DNA from: Tritrichomonas musculus
Taxonomy: Eukaryota; Parabasalia; Tritrichomonadida; Tritrichomonadidae
Assembly: GCA_039105265.1 (NCBI GenBank)
Contig: JAPFFF010000001.1
Location: 3,348,001-3,412,000 of the forward strand
Reading direction: 5' to 3'
Length of the DNA stretch: 64,000 nucleotides
Position numbers and translations under genes: made by a program. The notes below the pieces were generated by a model, which had not been told where the DNA came from, searched no databases, and saw nothing but the letters and a program-made list of their open reading frames with translations. Shown here piece by piece: positions 42,340 through 52,945 of this stretch; the stretch's first letter is position 1, and each line of letters begins with the position of its first letter.

Positions 42340-45300
42340 ATGTTTCAAAGTCTCACTCAAGAAGGGCAACCAATTGACATAAGGCTTCTTAATAAAGCAG
42401 TTGTCGATTTTTACACTAGCCCTCTAAATGAAGCAGATAGAACAAATTTAAATAAAATTCTTGTTCAGTTTTCGCAGAGAAAAGATATTTATTTATTTAT
42501 CCAGCAAGTTATTTCTTCAGATTGCGATATGCTAACGAAAAACATGACAATAAATTCATTTAAAAATTTTGTCAATACATCTTGGGAGTTTGTGCCTGAA
42601 AATAATCGCCAAGAACTTCGCCATTATATATGGAGCCTACTTTTTGTAGAAAAAATTCCTGACCAAATATTTGTAACTAAAGCCATTGAAATTATTGTTA
42701 GTGTTTCCAAATATGAATATCCAAGTAGCTGGCCAGATTTTATTCAGCAATTACTTTCAGCATCATCAGAATCATTAGAAAATGCTCTTGCTGCTTTGAA
42801 ATGTATTGAAATCTTTTCACAAGAAATATCAGATTTTGCAGAAAATTCATTAACATCCGCTCGCGCCGCTGAAATGTTAAATTCTTTTACTCAAGAACTT
42901 CAAAGTGTTATTAATTTTATTCAAAAGAGTATTTCTTCAGATGCTGGTACAGATATTATTAAGCAAGCATTGGAAACTTTTTGTGCATTAGTTAAATGGA
43001 TTGATCCTAGTTTCTTCTTTCAGACAAACATTTTAAATCAGCTTTGCACTACTTTTTTAGAAGATAAGAATTATTCTTCTATTATAATAAGAATATTAGG
43101 TGAGATTGTGTCAGTAAACTGGATACCAGAAGATTATTATCCCAATCTTGGTCCTATTTTTTCTGCAATTATTTCAAAACTTCAAGTTATTCATGATGAT
43201 CCTGAAGGAAATTTCTTTTATAATCCATCAATCATTTCTTTACTTGCTAACACACTGACTTCATTTTTAACGCAATATTATGAAGCTGTTGAAAAGCCTG
43301 AATATTCAAATCCTCTAATTCTGTTTCATCAATGGCTCATTGAATTAACTGCCAAAGATAGCGAAGATGATATGGACTTTCAAGAAAATGATTTAACTCA
43401 ATATAATGATTCGCTTATTACTTATTGGTATGAACTTGCGCAAAGAATTTATTCACTGTTTTATGAACAGCAATCAGAAGTAAGGGCTTTTTATGAGCCT
43501 TTTTTGCCGTCAATACGAAGAGCTCTTATTTCTAAAATCCCTCCACCTTATGGTTTCACGGAAGTCGAAGAAGAGGATGGCTTTAGATCGCATCGCGTTG
43601 TTTTTAATACAAAATTTGGTGATTTATATTCCAGTGCTAAAGATGCATTAGTATTACTTACAAATCTTGATTTAAATGATTCTGTTCGTGCTCTTGAAGA
43701 ATCTATGACCAAGACTCAAAGTAGTGGATTCAATAGATTAGATTTGGTTAACAAAACAGCTTGGTCTTTTGGTGCTATTGTCAGTGCTCTTTCTGAACAA
43801 TCAAATAAATTGTTTGTAACTAATTTTATCGGATTTTACATATCATTATTTAATGAAGCAGGAAACATGCAACTTGATGAACAAGCTCTTTTCCAAGCAA
43901 AGCATGCTGTTGCAATGGCATGCTGCTTTATATGTAGCCAAGCGCACAAGTTCCTTTTACGAGATGACGTTTTATTTACTAATATTGTCAATTGGATGCT
44001 ATCATTACTTCAATATCCAGATGATGAAGTTAAAGCTGTTTCTATTAAAAGCTTAGAATTGCTTTGTACAACAAATTGTGATCAAATGATATCTAAACAA
44101 AAAGTTGCTCCAGCTGCAGGAGGAATTCAGCAAGCTCAAGGAGGCATGTCTATTTTAGAACAAATTTTATCAAACTTTGAAGCATATTATTCTTCTCTTT
44201 CTGAATCATCACTATATTCATTTTTCTCTTTGACTTCGGCTCTCATTCGAAATGTCTCAAGCGAACAAATGAAAGAACAAATGTTCAAAATAGCTGTCCA
44301 TTTCCTCGATAGTCCACTTCAACAAATACTTCCACTCGAACCAAAAATTGATCCTCCAACTTGGCATGGTTTGACTCTTCTTGTCCAATGTAACACAGCT
44401 TTAGCTACTTCATTAGGTAATTTTTATGTTTCTTTCTTCCTTTCAAAATTTGATCTTCTAATGGGAGCATTCACGACATTAACTGGTTTCCTCATTCAAT
44501 ATCAAAGCCAGCAAGGAACAGATATGAATATCATTAGAGCAGCAAGGACAGCCTCTGATGCAATTATATCTTTACTTGAAAGAACGATTAACTATTGTTA
44601 TGATCTTTCAATCGTTCGTGAAAAACTTTGGCCCATTTGTATGACAAGTATTCTCCAAAGCTTTTCAAATACTCCTCCGATTGCAAAATCACCAAAAGTT
44701 TTGAAATTATTTGGAACTCTTGCATTGAAATGTCAATCTGAATTTGTTCAAAATTACAGAGTTGTTTTTGATAATATTTATATTCCAGTTTATCAAATGA
44801 TCCAGAATGATTTTGTTTCATATGAATATATTCGACTTGATTTCTTCGAATTTATGTTATCTTTGGTTCGAGCTTGCATTGATCTTATTTTGTCACTTCC
44901 ACCAGAAGAATTCAATATGTTTATCGAGGCAATCAAATTTGGAATGAATCATCCAAAGAATGAAATTAGTGAAAAAAGTCATATGTTATTAACAGAATTT
45001 ATAGATCAAATTAAATTAAAATTAAAAGATAAGCCAGATCAACTTTCAAGTTTTACAAATACTTATGCAATTCCTTTATTGATGTTTGCTTTTCAAATTT
45101 TGACAGATACATCTCACAAATCCTCCTTCACCTATCAAGTTTCCCTTATAAAATCTCTTTTAACGTTGCCATCAATTTCAGAATTAGGCGCTCCTTTGTG
45201 CGATAATTTGTGTCAGTTGTTCAATGATCAACCCCCTCAACTTATAGAAAAATTATTGATTGACTTAACAAATACAATGCTTTTATCTAATTTAGACTTC

Positions 45301-45468
45301 AACAATGTATTGAAGGACTTCTTAATTTCAGTTAAGCATTTATTACGTCAAGATCCAGATTTGTTAGCTGCTCAAAAGAAAGAAGCTTTAGAAAAAACTC
45401 AGCAATTATTTAAATCGATTGGACAAGCCCATACATCTCCTCTTGGAGATTTTCCAGACTCACTATAA
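42340..45468 (+). CDS. XPO1: Exportin-1 (CRM1), nuclear export receptor
   Basis: 1,042 residues, close to the usual 1,070-1,080. An N-terminal importin-beta-like region is followed by HEAT repeats. CRM1-like landmarks are YPSSWPDFIQQLL (CRM1: WPKHWPTFISDI) and ETFCALVKWIDPSFFFQTN (CRM1: ETLLRFLNWIPLGYIFET). AKDALVLLTNLDLND is near 432, and NKTAWSFGAIVSAL is where CRM1 has NTLCWAIGSISGAM. CRM1 carries leucine-rich-NES cargo with Ran-GTP out of the nucleus. In an ungapped by-eye alignment the position of human Cys528 (leptomycin-B target) falls in DEVKAVSIKSLELL near 563-576 and is not cysteine. The region is otherwise the most conserved part. Confidence 0.88.
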   Translation: MFQSLTQEGQPIDIRLLNKAVVDFYTSPLNEADRTNLNKILVQFSQRKDIYLFIQQVISSDCDMLTKNMTINSFKNFVNTSWEFVPENNRQELRHYIWSLLFVEKIPDQIFVTKAIEIIVSVSKYEYPSSWPDFIQQLLSASSESLENALAALKCIEIFSQEISDFAENSLTSARAAEMLNSFTQELQSVINFIQKSISSDAGTDIIKQALETFCALVKWIDPSFFFQTNILNQLCTTFLEDKNYSSIIIRILGEIVSVNWIPEDYYPNLGPIFSAIISKLQVIHDDPEGNFFYNPSIISLLANTLTSFLTQYYEAVEKPEYSNPLILFHQWLIELTAKDSEDDMDFQENDLTQYNDSLITYWYELAQRIYSLFYEQQSEVRAFYEPFLPSIRRALISKIPPPYGFTEVEEEDGFRSHRVVFNTKFGDLYSSAKDALVLLTNLDLNDSVRALEESMTKTQSSGFNRLDLVNKTAWSFGAIVSALSEQSNKLFVTNFIGFYISLFNEAGNMQLDEQALFQAKHAVAMACCFICSQAHKFLLRDDVLFTNIVNWMLSLLQYPDDEVKAVSIKSLELLCTTNCDQMISKQKVAPAAGGIQQAQGGMSILEQILSNFEAYYSSLSESSLYSFFSLTSALIRNVSSEQMKEQMFKIAVHFLDSPLQQILPLEPKIDPPTWHGLTLLVQCNTALATSLGNFYVSFFLSKFDLLMGAFTTLTGFLIQYQSQQGTDMNIIRAARTASDAIISLLERTINYCYDLSIVREKLWPICMTSILQSFSNTPPIAKSPKVLKLFGTLALKCQSEFVQNYRVVFDNIYIPVYQMIQNDFVSYEYIRLDFFEFMLSLVRACIDLILSLPPEEFNMFIEAIKFGMNHPKNEISEKSHMLLTEFIDQIKLKLKDKPDQLSSFTNTYAIPLLMFAFQILTDTSHKSSFTYQVSLIKSLLTLPSISELGAPLCDNLCQLFNDQPPQLIEKLLIDLTNTMLLSNLDFNNVLKDFLISVKHLLRQDPDLLAAQKKEALEKTQQLFKSIGQAHTSPLGDFPDSL

Positions 45469-45818
45469 ATTATTTATATATCTTTTACAAAAATAGAATA
45501 TATTTTTATAAAAACATATTGATATTATATTCTTTCTTCTTTGATTTTATAGATTTAAATATAGCATCTGCATTTAGATTTCATGTAATTTCTCTATATG
45601 AAATTTGAGAATATAACTGGCCTTAGAGTTTTCAATGACATCTGGCCAAAAAAACTAATAAGAAAATTGCATGATTTTTTTTAGTGCAAAAGCATAGTAA
45701 AGAAATTAATTTGTTTTTTGCATTCACAATAAAAAAATAGAATGAATCAGACAATTTTTTTTCAAAAGACATGTTATCTGAAATCATTGGATTTTAAAAT
45801 CATAGAAAATCTTTCAAA
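45469..45818. other. Intergenic, AT-rich
   Basis: 350 bp between two co-directional genes. No motif was recognised. Confidence 0.6.
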
Positions 45819-48800
45819 ATGGATGATAAATCTCCAGAAAATGAACAAACCGAATTTCTTCTAACAATGAATAATGAAATAAAAAAATGTTTAGAATCGT
45901 ATGATAGAGAAATTTTTGTTAAATTCCAAGCCAAGGCAAGATTAATTCCTGATGTCACCTCATATACGCAAATAGATGCGCATAATTTATTTATTTTCAG
46001 AAAAATCCATTCGTTATCGGATACACGATCAATTATGCGCGCTTTAATTTTTATTTTATATTCACCAAATCTTTCAATATCAGATTTATTTCACGCATTA
46101 ACACGACTTACACCAAAAGTACATCCAGATATGTTTTTTTATAAAGTAGTTGTATGGATACATAACATTTTAATGAAAGATTTATCTTTACTAGAACAAT
46201 TTTCCAAAAAATTAACCCCAGAAACTGCCAGATGGGTTCATTTTTGTATTATCGGGAAATCATTATCTACACTTCCTTTAAACGATATTGCGTCAGTGAT
46301 GAAATCATTTCATGTAGTTTCATTATCTTTTTCTAATCGAGAATTTTCAGCCGTTTCGAAATTTATCAAAGGAATAACGCTTCCTATTTTTGATGCATTT
46401 TTAAAGCCATTTCTAGATCGACAAATGCTTCGAAATGCTGAATCATTTATTAATATTTTACCATTTTATTTAAAACCATTAAAATTTTGCAGAATTAAAA
46501 CTGTACCGCATCATGGTATTGATTATATAGAAGCAGTTGCTCAAGCGTGTGAATCATCAAATGAAAAACTTGCACAAAAAGCAATGTCAATAGTTGAAAT
46601 ATTTGCCGATCATATATCACCACAAATTTTCCCATTTAATTCTCTTTCGATCATTCCATTTTTCAAATGCGTTCCAATATGCAGATCCTCTGTTGATGTA
46701 GCATTCTCACAGCTCCAAAAGAATCATGCGCTCTCACAAAATGCTCGAAATGCACTTTTATCATTTTTAACCAGATCAGCCTGTCAAAAGGAGCCGCTTT
46801 TTAATGTTAATGAATTCATTCAAAAATACCTCCTTGACCCTCCTCAATACCTCTTTCTCTTCCTCATTATAAAAGCACCTGGAATTGATACAAAACCGAT
46901 CATTGAAGCCATTTCAAATTCAAACAATTTGTTATGTCTTTCGATTCGTTCAATTTTAGGTACTTACAAATTAAAAGAAGCCGATTTGACATCAACTTTT
47001 GTTCCTCAAATATTCAAAGGTTATTCGTTCGATGAAGTCAAGGCTTATTCTGAAATTTTGTTCAATGTGAGAAATAGTCTTCCTGATTTCTCATCGAGAA
47101 GTTTTGTTCTCTGCACAATTGTCAAAAATCATCAAGAAATCATCTTGGATGCTTTTCATCGTGCAATTTCTGACTGTTCTGATGAATTTAAGAACGGCTT
47201 CTTTAATTCAACACGATTCAGGTTTCCAAACGAACTAAAAGTGTTCATACCAACCCTCATTGAATATGTCAGTACATTTGATGCCCAACAATTTGTCATC
47301 TGCATAGCTCTTAATAACAAATTCAACGCAATTCTAGACGACAACACAAACATAAATAATAATATTAATATTAATATCAATATCAATAATACTAATAACA
47401 ATAACAGTAATAATAGTAATAACAACAATAATAATAATGGTAACGATGATAGTGACGATATTAGTCATGATGGTAATAATAATATGAATAATTGTTTTAG
47501 TAAGAAAAGTGCTACGAATAATGGCGATGCTGATAGAAAATTTAAGTTGTTGAAGCTTGATGAAAATATCGTTGTTGACGGTTTATTTAACTTGCTGAAA
47601 GGAGAATGGAAAAAAGGTGCTGAAGGTGCGCTTATTCAATTATGTAGCCATAAAAACTGCCACCGAGTAATTGCAAAAAGGCTATCTTCGATGCTTGATG
47701 ATCTTGAATTGTTGTCAGACAATGTTGACATATTATCTAATCTTATGCTTCATTTTGATATCGAAAGTGACCGCGAAATCTTTGACACTGTTTTCTTCAA
47801 CACGCCAAGATCGAAGATTTCGGATGGCATCATCATTCATTGTCTCTCAGCGAACAGTCGTTATGTTCAATTTCCATCCATTCTCTGCAGTCTACTTCGA
47901 TGCTCCAAAGATGGCGGAGAAGGCTTCACGCGTAATTTTATATTTTCAATGATGCCCAAACACAACATAACTGCCTTTGATTTCCTTCTTTTTTTGCCAT
48001 TTTACAAGCATCTGCTTAAAACGAATGACTATGATAACATATGCGAACAAGTTGGTGATTTTTTGTGCCAGTTTGATTGGATTCCATTCTCAAAGTCCGA
48101 TATAATTGATGCTCTTGAAGACTTCGATGAATCCGATCAAGTGTTGGCTCATTTGTGTGCAATCGACGAATTAAAAGACATCACTGACTTCCAAATTGCA
48201 CGTCGAATTACTAAACGGTCAACTTTTGCCAATTATTTCAAGAAAGAGATGGACAAATATGGCAAAAAGTTTTATACTGATTTGATGATAGCTGCATTAA
48301 CCACTCATAACATTTATGTTGAGCCACTTCCTCCATTTAAGAAATATTTTAATTATATGATATCTTTTAATCTTGATAATGAACATGCTATTGAGTCTAT
48401 TTCATCGACTATTTATTATTACTATAGAAAAATCATTAATGATGTTGTTGATTGTGTTCTTGAATCAGATAAGATAAAACCTGTTGATTTCATTCTTGGA
48501 GTTTTAGCCAAATTAACATCAATAGGAAATCGATCACAACAAGTTTTTAGCTTTTTAATGAATTTAAAGAAATCTCAAATAAATCCAAAATACTTTAATG
48601 AAATAGTTCAGTTATTTTTATTACCTGAATTTTCAGATAAAATAATTGAACGATTTTTATCACAGCCAGAATTTAATGCATTACCATATGAAACATTACC
48701 ATCATTATATAATGCATTAAAAACATCTTCAAAGAGTGTACCTGAATTGTTTGAATTAATTAAATCACAATGCAAACCAAGAATCAGTGATCAAACAGTT

Positions 48801-51800
48801 GGAATATTAATTGAGTGCATGTTAATTATTCGACAAAATGGAAGTTCTTCACTTACAGAAATATCGAATAAAATGTTGATGAATTATGAAACTACGAAAG
48901 GTGAATATCTTGGTCTTGTTTTTCATTTCTCGAATCATCCAAATAAAATTAAAATGCTTGAACAATGGATAACTTCAAATAACATGAGATCTAAAGCATT
49001 GATGGTTTTGCGATATTTATTTTCATTCCCTTCTGAAAAAAATAATCTTCATACTTTTCTTAATAATTTGATATCTTTAACTACTTCAACCGATAGTAAA
49101 ATTGCTGAATCAGCAGCAAATGCACTTAGACTTGCTGCTTCTTCATTAAGTGCTTCAATGGAGAGCGAAATTACTCCTTTTATAATTTCAACAATTCAAC
49201 CTGAAACTTCTAGATTTGAATTGGAAGCTGACCTTCAATTTTTAATTCAAGTTGAAAAGAAAAATTCTTTAATTTTACTTCCTTTTCTTCCTCAATTTTT
49301 CTTAGCTTTAAAAAATATTAAAAATAGAAATAATTCAATTGATGAATTATGTCTAACTATTGAAGATCATTTAATTCATGCTGATGTTAAAAAAGCTAGT
49401 CTTTATATTGACATTGTTCGAATGATTCGAAATAATTCTAATTCACTTGAAATTTATGAAAAAATTGACGAAAAAATTGAAGATACAAAAAAAGATGAAA
49501 CTTTAACAAATATTGCTTTTTCAATGATAGAAGCTGATCTTTCTAATACTGATTTACGTATTAAATTAATAACTTTTAAAATTTTGTCTCAATTAGATTT
49601 AAATCAACAATTATTTGAAAAATCAGAATCTATTTTTTATGGTTTATCTACTGATCCTCATCGAAAAGAAATAGTTCCTCATTTTATGACATTTTTAGAC
49701 AATTGCTCATTTGAAAGAAAAGAGCATATATTTCAATTCTTTTTAGATCAAGCTAATAAAGATATTAAAAACTTCCAAGCAAGTGGATTTTCATTATTAT
49801 ATGGAACAATATTAGCCAAATTAAATGATGACTCACATGTATCTAATATTATCGAAATGATATTAAATACTTCAAATGGAATGGTTCGTGAATCTTTAAT
49901 GACATCTTTAACTGAAATGTTGGAAGTTAATAAAGAACTTTCAAACAAGCATATAACTGAAATAGCTTCTTGCTTTTTATCGATTACTAATTCTGATATT
50001 AACTCATTTAAATTATTAAGTAGAATTACTGCTTATTTAAGTCCTGAAGTTTTGTCTGATTTCATGGTTATCGTTATTTCTTTCATGAATTCCTCAGTTC
50101 CTGAAGTTCGTGAAACTTGTTTCTCTTTATTCCTTCTTTTAATGAGAAATTTGCATCCTTTTGATAATTTTAGCTCTCTTGATATTAAAGAGAAAAAGAT
50201 TTATTATGATCTTTATGCTGCAACAATATGTAATTATTATGATTATATTTCTTCAGTTAGAGAGAAGGCTGACCATCTTTTATTATTATTAAATAATAAT
50301 TTCAAAATTGATGAAAAAGATCTTGTTGATTCTATCCTTCCTTGTTTGAACTCATTCTTAACAAATACAGATGAAAAAGTCCGTCTTTTGGGAATTTATG
50401 GAATATCACATATTATGTCATTTGTTTTAAATGACCAACAATTGATGGATAAAATAGTTTTAAGTTGGATTAATATCTCTGAATCGCAATTTCCACTTCA
50501 AATTAATCAATGTTTGGTTGAAGTCCTTCCTGATGAGCTTCGTCCTGAAATTTCAAAGACAATTGTTAACTTAGATCAGGCAAGTTCTTTAATGACGCCA
50601 ACTACAGCTTATAGTATTTTGTACACTTTTATTGATTCAAGAAAATATTTATATTTAATTCCCATTGCTTACAAAAATTGGCCAACGCAAACTAGTAGCT
50701 TTATTGATCAAGTCTTGGATAACCTTTACAAAATAACTCATGGAGAAGATGTTGTAGGATCTTTCCAACCAGTGAAAAAGCCAGACAATTTGCCTTCTCA
50801 ATTTCGTTTCGGCGTGACTGATAAAAATAAAGTTAAATCAAAATCAAAGCCTAATTCAGCTTTGGATAAAGAACTTGAAATTAAGAAATGTACTGAACCA
50901 TTCATTAATCTATCTGTTTTGCTTGCTAATGAGAAAGTTGTCGATTTTATTAAGAAATTCAAAAATACTGATAATGTGATGATTCAATTAATTGGTCGAA
51001 TGGCCGAAGTTAAGCCAGAATTCTTCACACAATGCGCTGAAACATATGCAGAATCTGTTTTTCCGATTTTCTTTGCAAGTGGTGCTCGTGATAAGATAAT
51101 GATCATTGAAGAGTCAATTTTACAAATTATAATGAATATTAAGCCAATGGAAGCAGGTTCATTTTTCAGGAAAATTAGTCCTACGTTCTTGAAACTAAGC
51201 CCAGTAAATCATCTTCCAACACGATCTAGAAATATTCTTTCAGATCAATTTGTTTCCACTCTCATTGATTCTGTCTTTAAACTTAGTGGTACAAGCAATG
51301 AAATGTTTCCTGATTTTGCCTTCTTTTTGAGTTCGATATTTAAATTCATCAGTGATGAAATAAGAAATCAAAAGGCTGATATTCTTATCAAAAAGTTCAT
51401 CTCAGTTATCGTTAAGAATGAAAATGAAACATCGTCAATTTTATCATCTGGAGCTGCAGATTTAATGTGTGCAATGAGACTCTTTTCAACCTTCATTGTT
51501 AATAATACAGAAATTTTGATTATCTCTGAAATCAGTGCTTGTTTAGCCATTTCACGAATGACTCCTCCTATTCAAAGCGAGCTCATCTCAATGATTGAAT
51601 GTGCCATGTCAATGTCAGTCAGTAATCTTCTCTTATTACGATTACTTCAAGAGAAAGTTTCATCATCGCCCATTGTTCCTGTTTTTGAATGCATTTCCTT
51701 CATCATTGAATTTTCAGATACACCATTTGATGACAAAGTTCTTCTTAATGTATGGAATACCATAGCTTCTAGCATAAAGAGCGAATCACAGCAAGTCCGC

Positions 51801-52622
51801 ATCAGGGTTGCCAAGATAGCTTCATTAATTGTCCAACTAATTAGTGGTAAAAGCAAAGACGAAATAATGGACCAAGTTTTGATGAACAATCCAAATGATG
51901 CTGCCATTTATTGTTCCTTTTTGATTCCGTTGAAGTCGCTAGACGTTCTTCATGACAAGCACATAGAAAACATAAAAAGGCTTCTAAGTATTGCTGATCC
52001 GAACAGTTGCATGTTTCTCACTTTGATTCCCAAACTTGCCTACGGATTTGACATTAGTTCGTCATCTAACGAAGCCCCAAGTGCAAGTGAAAGATCATCA
52101 AGGAGGTTTTCATCACTCGGTGGAAACGCGGCATCTTTGCCAAAGCAATTTAGCCATCCGCACATTGGACTTGCAAGCTTCTCCCAAAGAACTCTGAATA
52201 TTGATGCTTGTAGCTCGCAGCCGTCAACTTTGATTTCTAATTACAATCCTGCTTCGAGCTTCTTCAATATTGGACTCCTCGCTGAAGCAATGAACTACCT
52301 CGTGAGAGGCGTGAAAGGAAGAATTAGCAAATCTTCCGGCCTTGGCTCTTCTTATATTGTCCCTTTGATCTGTTTGCAGACAATCGGCGAGCTGCAGGAG
52401 GCGCTGAGAGACGTCTTGGATATAAAGGAAAGTACTGTCATCGTCTCTGGCCTCTACTTGGCTTCTTGTGGCTTGCAAGGCTATCTGAAAGAATACGCGT
52501 TTTACCTTCTTGGCGAAATTTTAGAAAAAGGCCAGGAATCACCGTTTAGAGAAAAGTACTTCAAGGCTATCGATTCATCCCTCGCTCAAGCTTTCCAAAG
52601 AGACATTCTTTCTACAAATTGA
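45819..52622 (+). CDS. Giant HEAT-repeat protein, GCN1-like
   Basis: 2,267 residues, nearly all helical HEAT-type repeats, single exon. A segment at about 193-220 (FLKPFLDRQMLRNAESFINI) resembles the GCN1 motif ILPALxRxLLRxPExxLxxI, and the surrounding N-terminal layout fits. GCN1 binds ribosomes and activates the eIF2alpha kinase GCN2 during amino-acid starvation or ribosome collisions. The protein is about 400 residues shorter than yeast GCN1, and I could not place the eEF3-like region or the conserved GCN2-binding segment with certainty. An Asn-rich linker of about 50 residues occupies 508-565. A different HEAT giant is the alternative. The N-terminal half is more diverged in codon use from the repeated middle. 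Confidence 0.5.
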   Translation: MDDKSPENEQTEFLLTMNNEIKKCLESYDREIFVKFQAKARLIPDVTSYTQIDAHNLFIFRKIHSLSDTRSIMRALIFILYSPNLSISDLFHALTRLTPKVHPDMFFYKVVVWIHNILMKDLSLLEQFSKKLTPETARWVHFCIIGKSLSTLPLNDIASVMKSFHVVSLSFSNREFSAVSKFIKGITLPIFDAFLKPFLDRQMLRNAESFINILPFYLKPLKFCRIKTVPHHGIDYIEAVAQACESSNEKLAQKAMSIVEIFADHISPQIFPFNSLSIIPFFKCVPICRSSVDVAFSQLQKNHALSQNARNALLSFLTRSACQKEPLFNVNEFIQKYLLDPPQYLFLFLIIKAPGIDTKPIIEAISNSNNLLCLSIRSILGTYKLKEADLTSTFVPQIFKGYSFDEVKAYSEILFNVRNSLPDFSSRSFVLCTIVKNHQEIILDAFHRAISDCSDEFKNGFFNSTRFRFPNELKVFIPTLIEYVSTFDAQQFVICIALNNKFNAILDDNTNINNNININININNTNNNNSNNSNNNNNNNGNDDSDDISHDGNNNMNNCFSKKSATNNGDADRKFKLLKLDENIVVDGLFNLLKGEWKKGAEGALIQLCSHKNCHRVIAKRLSSMLDDLELLSDNVDILSNLMLHFDIESDREIFDTVFFNTPRSKISDGIIIHCLSANSRYVQFPSILCSLLRCSKDGGEGFTRNFIFSMMPKHNITAFDFLLFLPFYKHLLKTNDYDNICEQVGDFLCQFDWIPFSKSDIIDALEDFDESDQVLAHLCAIDELKDITDFQIARRITKRSTFANYFKKEMDKYGKKFYTDLMIAALTTHNIYVEPLPPFKKYFNYMISFNLDNEHAIESISSTIYYYYRKIINDVVDCVLESDKIKPVDFILGVLAKLTSIGNRSQQVFSFLMNLKKSQINPKYFNEIVQLFLLPEFSDKIIERFLSQPEFNALPYETLPSLYNALKTSSKSVPELFELIKSQCKPRISDQTVGILIECMLIIRQNGSSSLTEISNKMLMNYETTKGEYLGLVFHFSNHPNKIKMLEQWITSNNMRSKALMVLRYLFSFPSEKNNLHTFLNNLISLTTSTDSKIAESAANALRLAASSLSASMESEITPFIISTIQPETSRFELEADLQFLIQVEKKNSLILLPFLPQFFLALKNIKNRNNSIDELCLTIEDHLIHADVKKASLYIDIVRMIRNNSNSLEIYEKIDEKIEDTKKDETLTNIAFSMIEADLSNTDLRIKLITFKILSQLDLNQQLFEKSESIFYGLSTDPHRKEIVPHFMTFLDNCSFERKEHIFQFFLDQANKDIKNFQASGFSLLYGTILAKLNDDSHVSNIIEMILNTSNGMVRESLMTSLTEMLEVNKELSNKHITEIASCFLSITNSDINSFKLLSRITAYLSPEVLSDFMVIVISFMNSSVPEVRETCFSLFLLLMRNLHPFDNFSSLDIKEKKIYYDLYAATICNYYDYISSVREKADHLLLLLNNNFKIDEKDLVDSILPCLNSFLTNTDEKVRLLGIYGISHIMSFVLNDQQLMDKIVLSWINISESQFPLQINQCLVEVLPDELRPEISKTIVNLDQASSLMTPTTAYSILYTFIDSRKYLYLIPIAYKNWPTQTSSFIDQVLDNLYKITHGEDVVGSFQPVKKPDNLPSQFRFGVTDKNKVKSKSKPNSALDKELEIKKCTEPFINLSVLLANEKVVDFIKKFKNTDNVMIQLIGRMAEVKPEFFTQCAETYAESVFPIFFASGARDKIMIIEESILQIIMNIKPMEAGSFFRKISPTFLKLSPVNHLPTRSRNILSDQFVSTLIDSVFKLSGTSNEMFPDFAFFLSSIFKFISDEIRNQKADILIKKFISVIVKNENETSSILSSGAADLMCAMRLFSTFIVNNTEILIISEISACLAISRMTPPIQSELISMIECAMSMSVSNLLLLRLLQEKVSSSPIVPVFECISFIIEFSDTPFDDKVLLNVWNTIASSIKSESQQVRIRVAKIASLIVQLISGKSKDEIMDQVLMNNPNDAAIYCSFLIPLKSLDVLHDKHIENIKRLLSIADPNSCMFLTLIPKLAYGFDISSSSNEAPSASERSSRRFSSLGGNAASLPKQFSHPHIGLASFSQRTLNIDACSSQPSTLISNYNPASSFFNIGLLAEAMNYLVRGVKGRISKSSGLGSSYIVPLICLQTIGELQEALRDVLDIKESTVIVSGLYLASCGLQGYLKEYAFYLLGEILEKGQESPFREKYFKAIDSSLAQAFQRDILSTN
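47338..47505 (+). repeat. AAT/AAC trinucleotide-rich tract coding poly-Asn
   Basis: An imperfect run of AAT, AAC and ATT codons inside the GCN1-like gene encodes Asn/Ile alternation then poly-Asn and Asp/Ser. It is probably a disordered loop that grew by slippage. Confidence 0.8.
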
Positions 52623-52945
52623 AAAATTTTGTTTTTGTTTTGTTTGTTTTTTACTTATTTTCTTTTTTATTTTTTATTAATTTGCTTTTTATTTAATTTG
52701 TATAAAATATTATATATATTATCTTATCTGCTTTTTTGTTCTATATGTATATATAAGAATAAAGTTTTTAAAGGAATCTTTTGTTCAATCAGATATTATC
52801 AATTTAAATAATTGTTTTTTTTTTCTTATTCATTTATATATAAAAATAGTAATAATTGTCTATATATATATTTAAATAGAATTTTTATATATAAAAACAA
52901 AAATTCTTTAATTAAATAAATAATTATATGACTATTTAGATTCTT
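52623..52945. other. Convergent intergenic region
   Basis: T-rich on both sides between two convergent stops; it holds both 3' ends. Nothing else was seen. Confidence 0.6.
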
